A stretch of DNA of 64,000 nucleotides from Mycetocola manganoxydans (GTDB lineage: Bacteria > Actinomycetota > Actinomycetes > Actinomycetales > Microbacteriaceae): positions 171,770 to 235,769 of the forward strand of contig NZ_RCUV01000007.1 of NCBI RefSeq assembly GCF_003667545.1. Reading direction: 5' to 3'. The translations under genes and the position numbers were made by a program. The notes under the pieces are model-generated. The model did no database searches and had not been told where the DNA came from. It was given only the letters and a program-made list of their open reading frames with translations. Shown here in pieces: positions 16,538 through 24,479 of the stretch. Numbering within the stretch: the first letter of the stretch is position 1; each line of letters opens with the position of its first letter.

Positions 16538-17556
16538 GCGGCGGCCTCGTTGCGCTGCTGGATGATGTCGCGGCGCTGGCCCGCATCGCGGCTGCCTCGA
16601 TCGACGACGTCGCGGCCGGCGCGGCGAAAGCAGGAGTGAAGGCAGCAGGTGTCGTCATCGACGACGCTGCAGTGACGCCGCAATACGTCTCGGGTTCTGA
16701 GCCCTCTCGCGAACTGCCGATGATCAAGCGAATCTTCTGGGGCTCGCTGCGAAACAAGTTGTTGATCATACTGCCCGCGTTGCTGCTCATCAGTGCCTTC
16801 ATTCCGGCAGTGATCCCATTCATCCTCATGCTCGGTGGCACCTACCTCTGTTACGAGGGCGCGGAGAAGGTCTGGCACAAACTGCGCGGCCACCATGCAG
16901 AGGAGAAGGCCCCGGCCGTCGAGCGAGGCCCTGAGGCAGAGGCGAAGGTGACCAAGGGCGCCATCACCACCGACTTCATCCTTTCCTGCGAGATCATGGT
17001 GATCTCGATGAACGAGGTCGCGGACGAGTCACTGTGGGTTCGCGCGATCATCCTCGTCGTTGTCGCAATCGGAATCACGGTGCTCGTGTACGGCGCCGTC
17101 GCACTCATCGTCAAGATGGACGACATCGGTCTGCACCTCACGACAAAGGACTCCGTCAGCACCCAGCGATTCGGTGCAATGCTCGTCAAGGGGATGCCAG
17201 CGGTCCTGGCCGGAATCACTTTCGTCGGCACGATCGCCATGCTCTGGGTCGGCGGCCACATCATGCTGCAGGGAGTTTATGACCTCGGCTGGCACCTGCC
17301 CTATGACCTGGTGCACACGCTTGAGGCCCCGTTCGTCGGGATCCCGGTCGTCGGAGGCGTCCTGGTCTGGCTTGTGGATACCCTGTGTTCAGCGGTGCTC
17401 GGACTGGCGTGGGGGCTCGTCGTGATGGCGGTCCTGCACCCCTTGCTGAAGATCCTGCCTTTCGGCAAAAAGAAGGGTGAGCACGAGGAAGGTGCCGTAC
17501 GCGCTGCGGTCGCTGGTCATCGTCCGGAGAAGCGCGGCGTCGATTCGACCTCCTAG
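16534..17556 (+). CDS. DUF808 (YedI-type) membrane protein
   Basis: Protein of 340 aa. The start SGGLVALLDDVAALARIAAA with IDDVAAGAAKAGVKAAGVV and then DDAAVTPQYVSG is diagnostic of the DUF808 family. Several membrane segments follow (LLIILPALLLISAFIPAVI, AIILVVVAIGITVLVYGAVA and two later ones). The function of the family is unknown. GTG is used as start because it opens the conserved block and overlaps the leader ORF stop. Confidence 0.88.
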   Translation: MSGGLVALLDDVAALARIAAASIDDVAAGAAKAGVKAAGVVIDDAAVTPQYVSGSEPSRELPMIKRIFWGSLRNKLLIILPALLLISAFIPAVIPFILMLGGTYLCYEGAEKVWHKLRGHHAEEKAPAVERGPEAEAKVTKGAITTDFILSCEIMVISMNEVADESLWVRAIILVVVAIGITVLVYGAVALIVKMDDIGLHLTTKDSVSTQRFGAMLVKGMPAVLAGITFVGTIAMLWVGGHIMLQGVYDLGWHLPYDLVHTLEAPFVGIPVVGGVLVWLVDTLCSAVLGLAWGLVVMAVLHPLLKILPFGKKKGEHEEGAVRAAVAGHRPEKRGVDSTS

Positions 17557-17557
17557 C

Positions 17558-17944
17558 TCAACCTGACCGTTCGGCCTCACTGCGCAGAATGCAGAACTCG
17601 TTGCCCTCGGGGTCGCCAAGCACGACCCACCCCGTTCCATCCGACATCCGTCGGTCGTCGATCACTCGGGCTCCCAGTTCCAGCAAACGCGACAGCTCCT
17701 GATCGCGCGTGCCGTCGGCAGGCACAAGATCGAGGTGGAGCCGGTTCTTGACCTGTTTCACATCTGGCACCTCGATGAAGAGAAGCCGCTGGGTCCGATC
17801 AGGCGAGAAGATCATGCACTCTTCGTCTCCCGGGCCGTCGGGATCGTCGGCGTCCGGCGCGAAGCCGAGGACTCTGCCCCAAAATAGCGACTGAGCGTAG
17901 GCGTCGAGGCAATCGAAGGTCGTGTGCGAGATGAGAGCGGTCAC
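17558..17944 (-). CDS. VOC (glyoxalase-like) family protein
   Basis: Protein of 128 aa from the GTG at 17944. It has the beta-alpha-beta-beta-beta repeat of the vicinal oxygen chelate fold: SHTTFDCLDAYAQSLFWGRV, NRLHLDLVPADG and VVLGDPEGNEFCILR. The last motif is typical of the glyoxalase-like subgroup. Substrate unknown. An upstream TTG (17980) would add 12 residues but has no ribosome-binding site; the start is uncertain. Its stop is one base beyond the DUF808 stop, convergent. Confidence 0.78.
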   Translation of the reverse strand: MTALISHTTFDCLDAYAQSLFWGRVLGFAPDADDPDGPGDEECMIFSPDRTQRLLFIEVPDVKQVKNRLHLDLVPADGTRDQELSRLLELGARVIDDRRMSDGTGWVVLGDPEGNEFCILRSEAERSG

Positions 17945-18052
17945 GACCGCAATGCTGGCAGCATCGCGACGCACGAGCAACTAAAGACCGCGTCTGACAG
18001 GTCCTTGCTGTCAGCATCCTGCACGTCACCCTTCCCGTAACGCGACCCGTCC

Positions 18053-18058
18053 TACCAT
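18053..18058 (+). promoter_or_regulatory. -10 box of the small membrane protein gene
   Basis: TACCAT ends 6 bases before the ATG at 18065, the leaderless spacing seen repeatedly here. Confidence 0.5.
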
Positions 18059-18064
18059 GGGGTC

Positions 18065-18265
18065 ATGACCTTCAAGACGGAACCGAGCACCGCCGACCGC
18101 CGTTTGCGTCTCGCGCTTTGGACAGTCGCGATCGTTCTCGCGCTCATCGGGGTCGGAGTCGCCATCGTCACCTCATCGTGGGCGCCGCTGGTAATCGTGT
18201 TCGGGTTGGCCCTGCCGATGATTCCGTTCCGTTCTCCCATGACGACGCGTCAGCGGACGCGCTGA
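18065..18265 (+). CDS. Small two-helix membrane protein
   Basis: A 66-aa protein with a basic N-terminus (TADRRLRLALW), two predicted membrane helices (about residues 17-36 and 40-54) and a basic tail (MTTRQRTR). Family not recognised. The leaderless -10 spacing and clean hydrophobic pattern support it as real. Confidence 0.6.
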   Translation: MTFKTEPSTADRRLRLALWTVAIVLALIGVGVAIVTSSWAPLVIVFGLALPMIPFRSPMTTRQRTR

Positions 18266-18331
18266 CTCATCGACTTGCGGAGCCGCAGGTGTACCGACTG
18301 AGTGTCCGGGGAAAGCGGGACGAGCTGGCGC

Positions 18332-18337
18332 TAAGCT
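18332..18337 (+). promoter_or_regulatory. -10 box of the DUF1801 gene
   Basis: TAAGCT ends 6 bases before the ATG at 18344. Confidence 0.5.
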
Positions 18338-18343
18338 CGCGTC

Positions 18344-18706
18344 ATGGCTGAGAAAGCGAAGAGCGTCGAAGAGTATCTCCCCGCGCTCGACCCCCGAACC
18401 CGATCAGAACTCGAACGGATCCGCGGCATCGTGACACAGCTCGCGCCTGATACCGAAGAGACGATGAGTTACGGGATGCCCACTCTCAAATATAGGAATC
18501 GAGCGCTCGTGTACTTCACCGCCTCCAAGAAACACATGAGCTTTTACCCCTCCTCATGGGCGATAGAGGAGTTGAAGGAGCAGCTCGACAACTACAAGAC
18601 CACCGAACACGTGATCCAATTCACCCCGGACAACCCCTTGCCCCGCAGCCTGGTCGAGGACCTCGTTCGCGTCCACATGAGCGAGATCGACGCGAACAGG
18701 CAGTAG
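18344..18706 (+). CDS. DUF1801 (YdhG-like) family protein
   Basis: A 120-aa soluble protein. KSVEEYLPALDPRTRSELER, SYGMPTLKYRNRALVYFTA and KKHMSFYPSS match DUF1801 proteins, a fold shared with the frataxin-like iron chaperone YdhG/Fra. Actual role unknown. It is a single gene with its own leaderless-type promoter. Confidence 0.85.
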   Translation: MAEKAKSVEEYLPALDPRTRSELERIRGIVTQLAPDTEETMSYGMPTLKYRNRALVYFTASKKHMSFYPSSWAIEELKEQLDNYKTTEHVIQFTPDNPLPRSLVEDLVRVHMSEIDANRQ

Positions 18707-18781
18707 CCGGTCGGGTTCGCGGTGAGGGGCGGCGCAGCCTAAGCAATTGCCGGATGGGAGTTTCGACTGTTACCCAAGTGG

Positions 18782-18829
18782 CTTTCCAAAACGGAAAACG
18801 AACCGATATGCTTTCCAGCATGGAAAACG
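18782..18829. promoter_or_regulatory. Twin operator-like palindromes before the membrane protein/HTH pair
   Basis: Two similar palindromes of the form CTTTCCA-n-GGAAAACGA lie 29 bases apart: 18782-18799 and 18811-18829. The second covers the start-codon region of the next gene. They are good candidates for autoregulatory binding sites of the winged-helix protein encoded two genes on. Confidence 0.6.
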
Positions 18830-19287
18830 ATCACAGGAATTTGTCGCCGGCGGAGGCCGCCACCGCCCTGAACGGGCTGACCGTGGACAGGGAACGCCTT
18901 TCCTCGAGTGTGCAGGTGCCATGGGTGCTTCTCGCGGCGTTCGGGGGAGTAGGGGCGTGGTGGGTGTCGACCGCTTCCGGCACCACGCCCGGTGGGAATT
19001 ATGAGCCACCGGCATCCGGGTGGTTGGCGCTGGTCGGGGCTCTCGTCATCGCGCACCTGGTGCGTCGAGAGACTGGCGTCCGGTTTCGCAAAATGGGCGT
19101 TCGTGCCGGATGGGCGTTCGCCGGCATCCTCACCGTGTGCCTCGTGGTCTTCAGCGTCTCTCTCGGCCTCGTGTCCTTCGGCCTGCACTGGGCGGTCGCA
19201 CTGACCAGTCTGCTCGCCTTCGCGGCGACAACGTGGTTGGCCGGTGTGGCTTTTCGCTCAGCAGTGGAGCAGTTGCGCCGTGGGTGA
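18808..19287 (+). CDS. Membrane protein paired with a winged-helix regulator
   Basis: A 159-aa protein with a short soluble N-terminus and four hydrophobic segments (VPWVLLAAFGGVGAWWV, GWLALVGALVIAHLV, WAFAGILTVCLVVFSVSLGL, WAVALTSLLAFAATTWLAG). Start is uncertain: ATG 18808 or the in-frame ATG 18820; neither has a strong ribosome-binding site. Its stop overlaps the GTG of the regulator gene. Homologous pairs of a small membrane protein and a HTH_34-type regulator are common in actinobacteria. Function unknown. Confidence 0.7.
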   Translation: MLSSMENDHRNLSPAEAATALNGLTVDRERLSSSVQVPWVLLAAFGGVGAWWVSTASGTTPGGNYEPPASGWLALVGALVIAHLVRRETGVRFRKMGVRAGWAFAGILTVCLVVFSVSLGLVSFGLHWAVALTSLLAFAATTWLAGVAFRSAVEQLRRG

Positions 19288-19585
19288 AGCGAGCTTCGAC
19301 GAGACCATTCACGCACCGGTCCGGTTGCGGATCTGCGGGCTCTTGCGACCCGTGGAACAACTCGACTTCGCGGTGCTGCGCGACGCACTGGACGTGTCGG
19401 ATGCAACGCTCTCCAAACACCTCAAGACTCTCGCCGCATCGGGTTACGTCTCCTCGACGAAAGTTGCGTCCGCCGGACGCGATGACGCACGGCGAATCAC
19501 CTGGCTGAGCCTCACCAACGCAGGAAGATCTGCGTTCGATGCGCATGTGCTCGCGCTTCAACAGATCGCAGGAACGCTCGCCTGA
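19280..19585 (+). CDS. Winged-helix transcriptional regulator (HTH_34/ArsR-like)
   Basis: A 101-aa DNA-binding protein. The helix-turn-helix core is VRLRICGLLRPVEQLDFAVL with RDALDVSDATLSKHLKTLAA; the wing GYVSSTKVAS follows, then TWLSLTNAGRSAFDAHV. GTG at 19280 overlaps the upstream stop, giving MGEASFDETIHAPVRLRICG. It probably represses its own two-gene operon through the twin palindromes at 18782-18829. Confidence 0.83.
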   Translation: MGEASFDETIHAPVRLRICGLLRPVEQLDFAVLRDALDVSDATLSKHLKTLAASGYVSSTKVASAGRDDARRITWLSLTNAGRSAFDAHVLALQQIAGTLA

Positions 19586-19644
19586 ATCGAGGGTTGAGGT
19601 AGCGGCACGGATGTGGTCGGCTTAGTCGCGGAGAGGGGCGCAAC

Positions 19645-21045
19645 GTGAGTGATCCATCCTGGACGCAAGTCGTCAAAACTGTCGAGCCGAACCAACCCGA
19701 GCTCAAGCGCGTGCTCGGTCCCGGGCTGCTGCTCCTGTTCATTGTCGGGGACATCCTCGGCACCGGCATCTATGCGCTGACCGGGCAAGTGGCCGCCGAG
19801 GTCGGAGGGGCCGCGTGGCTGCCGTTTCTCCTCGCATTCGCGGTGGCGACGGTCACCGCATTCTCCTACCTCGAACTCGTGACGAAGTTCCCTCAAGCGG
19901 CGGGAGCAGCGCTCTACACCCACAAGGCGTTCGGCATCCACTTCGTCACGTTCATCGTGTGTTTCGTGGTGATGAGTTCCGGCATCACGTCGGCGTCAAC
20001 TGCTTCTCGCGCGTTCGCCGCGAACTTCGCGGTCGCCTTCAATCTTCCGGATGCAACGGTGATGACGATGCTGATTGCGCTCGGTTTCATCGTGCTCATC
20101 ATGCTGGTCAACCTCCGCGGTGTTGCGGAGAGCGTCTGGCTCAATGTTGTCCTGACCCTCGTCGAGCTCTCAGGTCTACTCCTCGTCGTCTTTATCGGCA
20201 TGTGGGCCATCACCGGCGGCAACGCGGACTGGTCCCGCGTGGTCGCTTTCGAAACACCGGAAGACAAGAACGTGCTGCTCGCCGTCAGCGCAGCTACATC
20301 GCTCGCCTTCTTCGCAATGGTCGGCTTTGAGGACTCCGTCAACATGGCGGAGGAGACGAAGGATCCGAGCCGCATCTTCCCGAAGATGATGCTGGGCGGG
20401 CTGGGTATCGCCGCGGCGATCTACGTGCTGGTGTCGATCACCGTGGTTGCCTTGGTGCCGATCGGCGATCTCGTCGGCAGCGAGACCCCACTGGTCACGG
20501 CCGTCGAAGCGGCGGCACCCGGCTTTCCCGTCAACGACCTCCTGCCGTTCATTTCCATGTTCGCGGTGGCGAACACCGCTCTGATCAACATGATGATGGC
20601 GAGTCGGCTGCTGTACGGCATGAGTCGGCAGCAGGTGCTGCCGCCGTTCCTTGCGCGGGTAGCGCCCCGACGTCGTACGCCGTGGGCCGCGATCCTCTTC
20701 ACGAGCGTGCTGGCTGCGGGCCTCATCGTTTATGTCTCCCTCGATGCCGAGGGTTCGATCGTCGCTCTGTTGGGCGGCACGACGTCGTTGTTGCTGCTCA
20801 CCGTGTTCGCAGTCGTCAACGTGACCGTCCTGGTGCTGCGTCGGCAGCCCGTCGATCACAAGCACTTTCGCACACCCGTCTTCCTTCCGGTCGTCGGCGC
20901 AATCACGTGCCTCTACCTGGTGCTGCCGTTCACTTCCGGCAGACCCGTCGGACAGTACTGGATTGCTGTTGTCCTCCTGGCGATCGGGGTCGCTCTCTGG
21001 GTGGTCGAGCGTCTTTACACAGCCGCGCGACGCCGCCGAGGATAG
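19645..21045 (+). CDS. APC-family amino acid permease
   Basis: Integral membrane protein of 466 aa with about 12 transmembrane helices. TM1 carries the APC motif GDILGTGIYALTGQVA, and TM6/TM8 regions include SLAFFAMVGFEDSVNMAEE. These place it in the amino acid-polyamine-organocation superfamily. Substrate cannot be fixed. GTG follows GAGAGGGG by about 7 bases. Confidence 0.88.
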   Translation: MSDPSWTQVVKTVEPNQPELKRVLGPGLLLLFIVGDILGTGIYALTGQVAAEVGGAAWLPFLLAFAVATVTAFSYLELVTKFPQAAGAALYTHKAFGIHFVTFIVCFVVMSSGITSASTASRAFAANFAVAFNLPDATVMTMLIALGFIVLIMLVNLRGVAESVWLNVVLTLVELSGLLLVVFIGMWAITGGNADWSRVVAFETPEDKNVLLAVSAATSLAFFAMVGFEDSVNMAEETKDPSRIFPKMMLGGLGIAAAIYVLVSITVVALVPIGDLVGSETPLVTAVEAAAPGFPVNDLLPFISMFAVANTALINMMMASRLLYGMSRQQVLPPFLARVAPRRRTPWAAILFTSVLAAGLIVYVSLDAEGSIVALLGGTTSLLLLTVFAVVNVTVLVLRRQPVDHKHFRTPVFLPVVGAITCLYLVLPFTSGRPVGQYWIAVVLLAIGVALWVVERLYTAARRRRG

Positions 21046-21112
21046 GGCGCCGTCACCGCCGGCTACTTCTGCGTCAACTCTTCCGCGAGCATCACGTCAG
21101 CAGGATGCAGGG

Positions 21113-21280
21113 TCAGGAGTGCTCGCTGTGATCCTCGACGTCCGGCTCGGCGCGCAAAACATCCGCGACCTCTTCCTCTGGACGGGGCGCGATGGTTTCA
21201 TCGACCTCGAGTTCCGGGATGATCGGCGCGCTCCCATCGGGGAGGTGCTCGTCTGCGGAGTGCTTCTTGTGGTGGGACAC
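21113..21280 (-). CDS. Small acidic protein with a His-rich N-terminus
   Basis: A 55-aa ORF reading SHHKKHSADEHLPDGSAP, then IIPELEVDETIAPRPEEEVA and DVLRAEPDVEDHSEHS. GTG start has AGGA about 6 bases upstream. The sequence is low-complexity and strongly acidic, probably disordered. Codon pattern is consistent with coding, unlike the alternative frames. Family not recognised. Confidence 0.5.
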   Translation of the reverse strand: MSHHKKHSADEHLPDGSAPIIPELEVDETIAPRPEEEVADVLRAEPDVEDHSEHS

Positions 21281-21344
21281 GGGAATCCTTCGGTCGGCAA
21301 CACCGCCAGCGTATACCGACGGGGCGCGCGGGGTCAGGAGCGGT

Positions 21345-22247
21345 CTAAATCGAATCGAGGAAGTCGACGATGAGACGCACCGTCACATCCGGCTCTTCGT
21401 CGAGAACATAATGGCCGCCGCCCTCGACAAGAGAGAAACGTGTGTCAGCGCCGAAGATGTGAGGATCAGCGAACACCTCGCGGGTGACGTGCGCGGGAAA
21501 CCCGAGGTCCTCCGCGCCGAAGATGAACAGGGATGGCATCGCGAATCGTTCCCGGCGGTACGCGCCACGAATGATCCGCGAAAGCTCGGGGAGCACCATC
21601 CGTCGACAGAGGAGACTCGCGGCGCGCGACAATTCGGGATCGCGGAGAAGCGCGGCTGCCAGTCCGATGACCTCAGGGTCGAGCACGTGCCTCGAGTGGT
21701 GCTCAAAAAGATGGCGCGACAATCGTTTCCTGCGCAGCAGAGCAGGGCCGATCCCCGGGAGGGCGACCACTTCCTGGTGCCACAGGTGCCTCATCCCCGG
21801 AAGCATGTCGACCGAGAACTTCATTTGGGGTGGCGGAACCGAAATCATCACCTGCGCCGAGAACCGGTCGGGAAAGTCCAGCGCCAATTGAAAGGCTGTG
21901 ATGGAACCCAGGTCATGGCTCACGAGTTTCACGCGCTCGAGCTCGAGGGCATCGAGCAGCTCAATGACGTCCTGCGCACGCCGTGTCCGGGTGAGGTCGG
22001 CGAAAGGGAGCTCGGTCCATCCCTCGCCGCGAAGATCTGGAGCAATCGATCGGTGGCCGGCCGCCTCGAGAGCGGACATCACTTCGCGCCACTGCCACCA
22101 CGTTTGGGCGAATCCCGGGAGGAGCAGTACGCCGTCGCCCGCTCCCCGCGTCGCGACGTGCATTCGTCCGTCAGCCACGTTCACAAACGAATGGTCAACT
22201 CCGTCGACGACCGGCATTGAAGGTCTGGATGTCATTGTCACGGTCAT
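21345..22247 (-). CDS. Alpha/beta hydrolase, epoxide-hydrolase-like
   Basis: A 300-aa hydrolase. The nucleophile elbow is LVSHDLGSI, i.e. an aspartate (S-H-D-L-G) rather than serine, as in epoxide hydrolases and haloalkane dehalogenases. The oxyanion region is LLPGFAQTWW, and the catalytic histidine is in EGGGHYVLDEEP. Substrate unknown. The ATG at 22247 is used; a second ATG two codons on is possible. Two operator-like palindromes lie just upstream. Confidence 0.82.
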   Translation of the reverse strand: MTVTMTSRPSMPVVDGVDHSFVNVADGRMHVATRGAGDGVLLLPGFAQTWWQWREVMSALEAAGHRSIAPDLRGEGWTELPFADLTRTRRAQDVIELLDALELERVKLVSHDLGSITAFQLALDFPDRFSAQVMISVPPPQMKFSVDMLPGMRHLWHQEVVALPGIGPALLRRKRLSRHLFEHHSRHVLDPEVIGLAAALLRDPELSRAASLLCRRMVLPELSRIIRGAYRRERFAMPSLFIFGAEDLGFPAHVTREVFADPHIFGADTRFSLVEGGGHYVLDEEPDVTVRLIVDFLDSI

Positions 22248-22260
22248 GATGCACCTCGAT

Positions 22261-22316
22261 GCACTACAGGAATAGTGCTCCTAGAATACAACGATTGATA
22301 CTACGGCGGTAGTGCT
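22261..22316. promoter_or_regulatory. Twin operator-like palindromes upstream of the hydrolase
   Basis: GCACTACAGGAATAGTGCT (22261-22279) and ATACTACGGCGGTAGTGCT (22298-22316) share the pattern ACTACnGnnnTAGTGCT, 37 bases apart. This is typical of TetR-type operators. No TetR gene is adjacent in the window. Confidence 0.6.
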
Positions 22317-22488
22317 AATCCGCGGTATCTGCTACCCGGGGTGGAAACGGCTCTGTGCTCGCTGAAAGCGGTTCATTCTCTGGCTCTGCCCGCCAAATGC
22401 AAGGGGGTATCCGCTTCGGAGCCCACCTACTTACAGTGATGAATGCGTGCGCGCTCGCGTACGACCGCACTCTAAAGAAGGAGACGCC

Positions 22489-23253
22489 ATGAGCACGAAG
22501 GTTGAGAAAAGCATCCTCGTAAACGTCCCGCTGAGCGTTGCATACAACCAGTGGACCCAGTTCGAAGAGTTCCCGCACTTCATGAGCGGCATCAAGTCGG
22601 TGACTCAACTCGGCGATGAGAACCTGAAGTGGGTCGCAGAAATTGGCGGTGTCAAGCGGCAGTGGAACGCGAAAATCCTGGAGCAGGTGCCAGACAAGAA
22701 GGTCTCCTGGGCTGCGACGGACGGCGCGACCAACGCAGGGTCCGTGACCTTCGAGGACGTCGGTGGGGGACAGACGCAGGTGCACCTCGTACTCGAGTAC
22801 GAGCCCGAAGGGCTGGTGGAGAAAATCGGTGACAAGCTCAACGTTGTCGAGAATCAGGCCGAGGGTGACCTCGATCGGTTCAAGGCCTTCATCGAAGCCG
22901 AGGGATATGCGACCGGGGCGTGGCGCGGGTCGGTAGACGGCACTACGTCCGGTGAGCCCGGCGTAGAAGCTGCCGAGAGTTCACGAGGCGACAGCGGTAA
23001 AGCGGGGATCTCTGGCAAGGTCGCTGCTGGCGTGGGAATCGCAGCCGCTGCCGCCGCCGTCGGTGTAGCCGCAAGTAAGAAGGGTGAGAAGGACACGGAT
23101 CTCGAGGCAGATGTCACCGTGACGCCGGCCGTCGACACTCCCGTCGGCGATGTCGATCCGACCGTCGCCGGAACGACTTCCGCAGAATCAGAGGTCTACG
23201 TCGAAGAAGATCCGCTGCTCAACCGGGATCGTCGCGACGGCGGCGCCCTGTAA
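22489..23253 (+). CDS. SRPBCC-family (START-like) protein with Ala/Gly-rich tail
   Basis: Protein of 254 aa. Residues 1-150 form a polyketide-cyclase/START-like domain (VEKSILVNVPLSVAYNQWTQ, FEEFPHFMSGIKSVTQL, RQWNAKILEQVPDKKVSWA). The rest is Gly/Ala/Ser-rich with a weakly hydrophobic stretch (KVAAGVGIAAAAAAVGVAA) that could associate with membrane, then an acidic tail. ATG 22489 has AAGAAGGAGA at ideal spacing. Such proteins often appear among actinobacterial stress genes; ligand unknown. Confidence 0.83.
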   Translation: MSTKVEKSILVNVPLSVAYNQWTQFEEFPHFMSGIKSVTQLGDENLKWVAEIGGVKRQWNAKILEQVPDKKVSWAATDGATNAGSVTFEDVGGGQTQVHLVLEYEPEGLVEKIGDKLNVVENQAEGDLDRFKAFIEAEGYATGAWRGSVDGTTSGEPGVEAAESSRGDSGKAGISGKVAAGVGIAAAAAAVGVAASKKGEKDTDLEADVTVTPAVDTPVGDVDPTVAGTTSAESEVYVEEDPLLNRDRRDGGAL

Positions 23254-23277
23254 ACGCGCGACCAGCGAAGTAATCGC

Positions 23278-23316
23278 ACCGCCGGCAGTCCTCCTTCGGG
23301 TTGGGCCGCCGGCGGT
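23278..23316. terminator. Bidirectional hairpin between convergent genes
   Basis: ACCGCCGGC (23278-23286) and GCCGGCGGT (23308-23316) are perfect 9-bp arms. The hairpin lies between the convergent SRPBCC and AAA ATPase genes. Confidence 0.65.
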
Positions 23317-23328
23317 TCGCTGTGATGA

Positions 23329-24360
23329 TCAGCCCAGAAGCCACCGCCGCCAGCGAGATTGCTCGGGTACCCGGTCGGGCGCCGGGCCTTCGCCCAGCGC
23401 CCGCGCTGCCTCCTCCAGGTCATCCGCAGTCAGTGTGATCACGTCATCGCGGTCGAGAGTTTCGAGGCTTCGCGCCTCATCGAGAGAGAGTCGCAGCGCC
23501 TGTCGATTGAGCGACTGCTCGAACAGGGTGCGCGCGAAACGAGCGTTCCCCGAATCCTCGCCGGAGTGGAGGCCGTCGAGAATACGGCGCAGCATCACAT
23601 CCGCTCCCGGTGCCAGCCGGTATTCGTGGTGCGCCAGCATCTGGCGGAAGATCGTCTCGAGTGCATCGAGTGAATAGTCGGGGAAGGTGATCTCACGGGC
23701 GAAACGGGAGCGCAGCCCCGGATTCGACAGCAGGAAGGACTCCATGAGCCGCGGATATCCGGCCACGATCACGACGAGACGGTGGCGGTGATCTTCCATC
23801 CGCTTGAGGAGTACCTCGATGGCTTCGGGGCCGAAGTCCATCCGGCCGTCTTCGGGGGTCAGTGCGTAGGCCTCATCAATGAAGAGGACACCGTCGAGCG
23901 CACGGCGGATGACCCGGTCCGTCTTGATGGCGGTCGCGCCGACATACTGACCGACAAGTCCCGACCGGTCGACCTCGACGAGATGGCCCTTCTGGAGGAG
24001 GCCAACTGCGCGGTACATTTCGGCGAGGAGCCGGGCAACAGTGGTCTTTCCCGTGCCAGGGTTTCCCAGAAAGACGAGGTGCTGCGACGTCGCCACTTCG
24101 GGCAACCCGTGCTCTTTCCGCCTGGCTTGCACCTGGAGCAGTGCGACGAGCGCCCGGACCTGTTCCTTGACGGTTTCCAGCCCGACGAGCGAATCGAGCT
24201 CGGCTTGTACCTCTTCGAGCGGGCGCGCTGCGACGGAGCGTCCGCCTACCAGGTCGCTCCGCAGCTCATCGACTCGCTCCGAGCCCGGCAGCTTGAGCTG
24301 CTCGGCAAGGTGGGCGATCGTCTCACGCAGTTCTTCAAGCGGATTGCGTTTGCTCGCCAT
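23329..24360 (-). CDS. CbxX/CfqX-type AAA+ ATPase
   Basis: Single AAA+ module of 343 aa. Walker A is [18 protein letters not shown], Walker B is [12 protein letters not shown], and sensor/arginine-finger region [15 protein letters not shown] is present. These match the CbxX/CfqX (Rubisco activase-like, also EccA C-terminal) family. There is a ~70-residue helical N-terminus but no TPR domain, and no ESX or Rubisco genes are nearby. Its client is unknown. It lies downstream of the LacI gene on the same strand, about 120 bases away. Confidence 0.87.
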   Translation of the reverse strand: MASKRNPLEELRETIAHLAEQLKLPGSERVDELRSDLVGGRSVAARPLEEVQAELDSLVGLETVKEQVRALVALLQVQARRKEHGLPEVATSQHLVFLGNPGTGKTTVARLLAEMYRAVGLLQKGHLVEVDRSGLVGQYVGATAIKTDRVIRRALDGVLFIDEAYALTPEDGRMDFGPEAIEVLLKRMEDHRHRLVVIVAGYPRLMESFLLSNPGLRSRFAREITFPDYSLDALETIFRQMLAHHEYRLAPGADVMLRRILDGLHSGEDSGNARFARTLFEQSLNRQALRLSLDEARSLETLDRDDVITLTADDLEEAARALGEGPAPDRVPEQSRWRRWLLG

Positions 24361-24479
24361 CGGTTCCTCCTGTCACGATCGCGAGTCACGCGATCATCCG
24401 TCCCACGGTACTGAAGCGGGAGCAGGCAGGACAGGCGGTGGCCTCTCGGCCAGGTTCGTGCATAGACCCTTCGGAACGT

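Noticed and set aside
23329..24360. AAA+ ATPase as EccA of a type VII secretion system
   Set aside because: The TPR-like N-terminal domain of EccA is missing and no esx, eccB, eccC or mycP-type genes are nearby.
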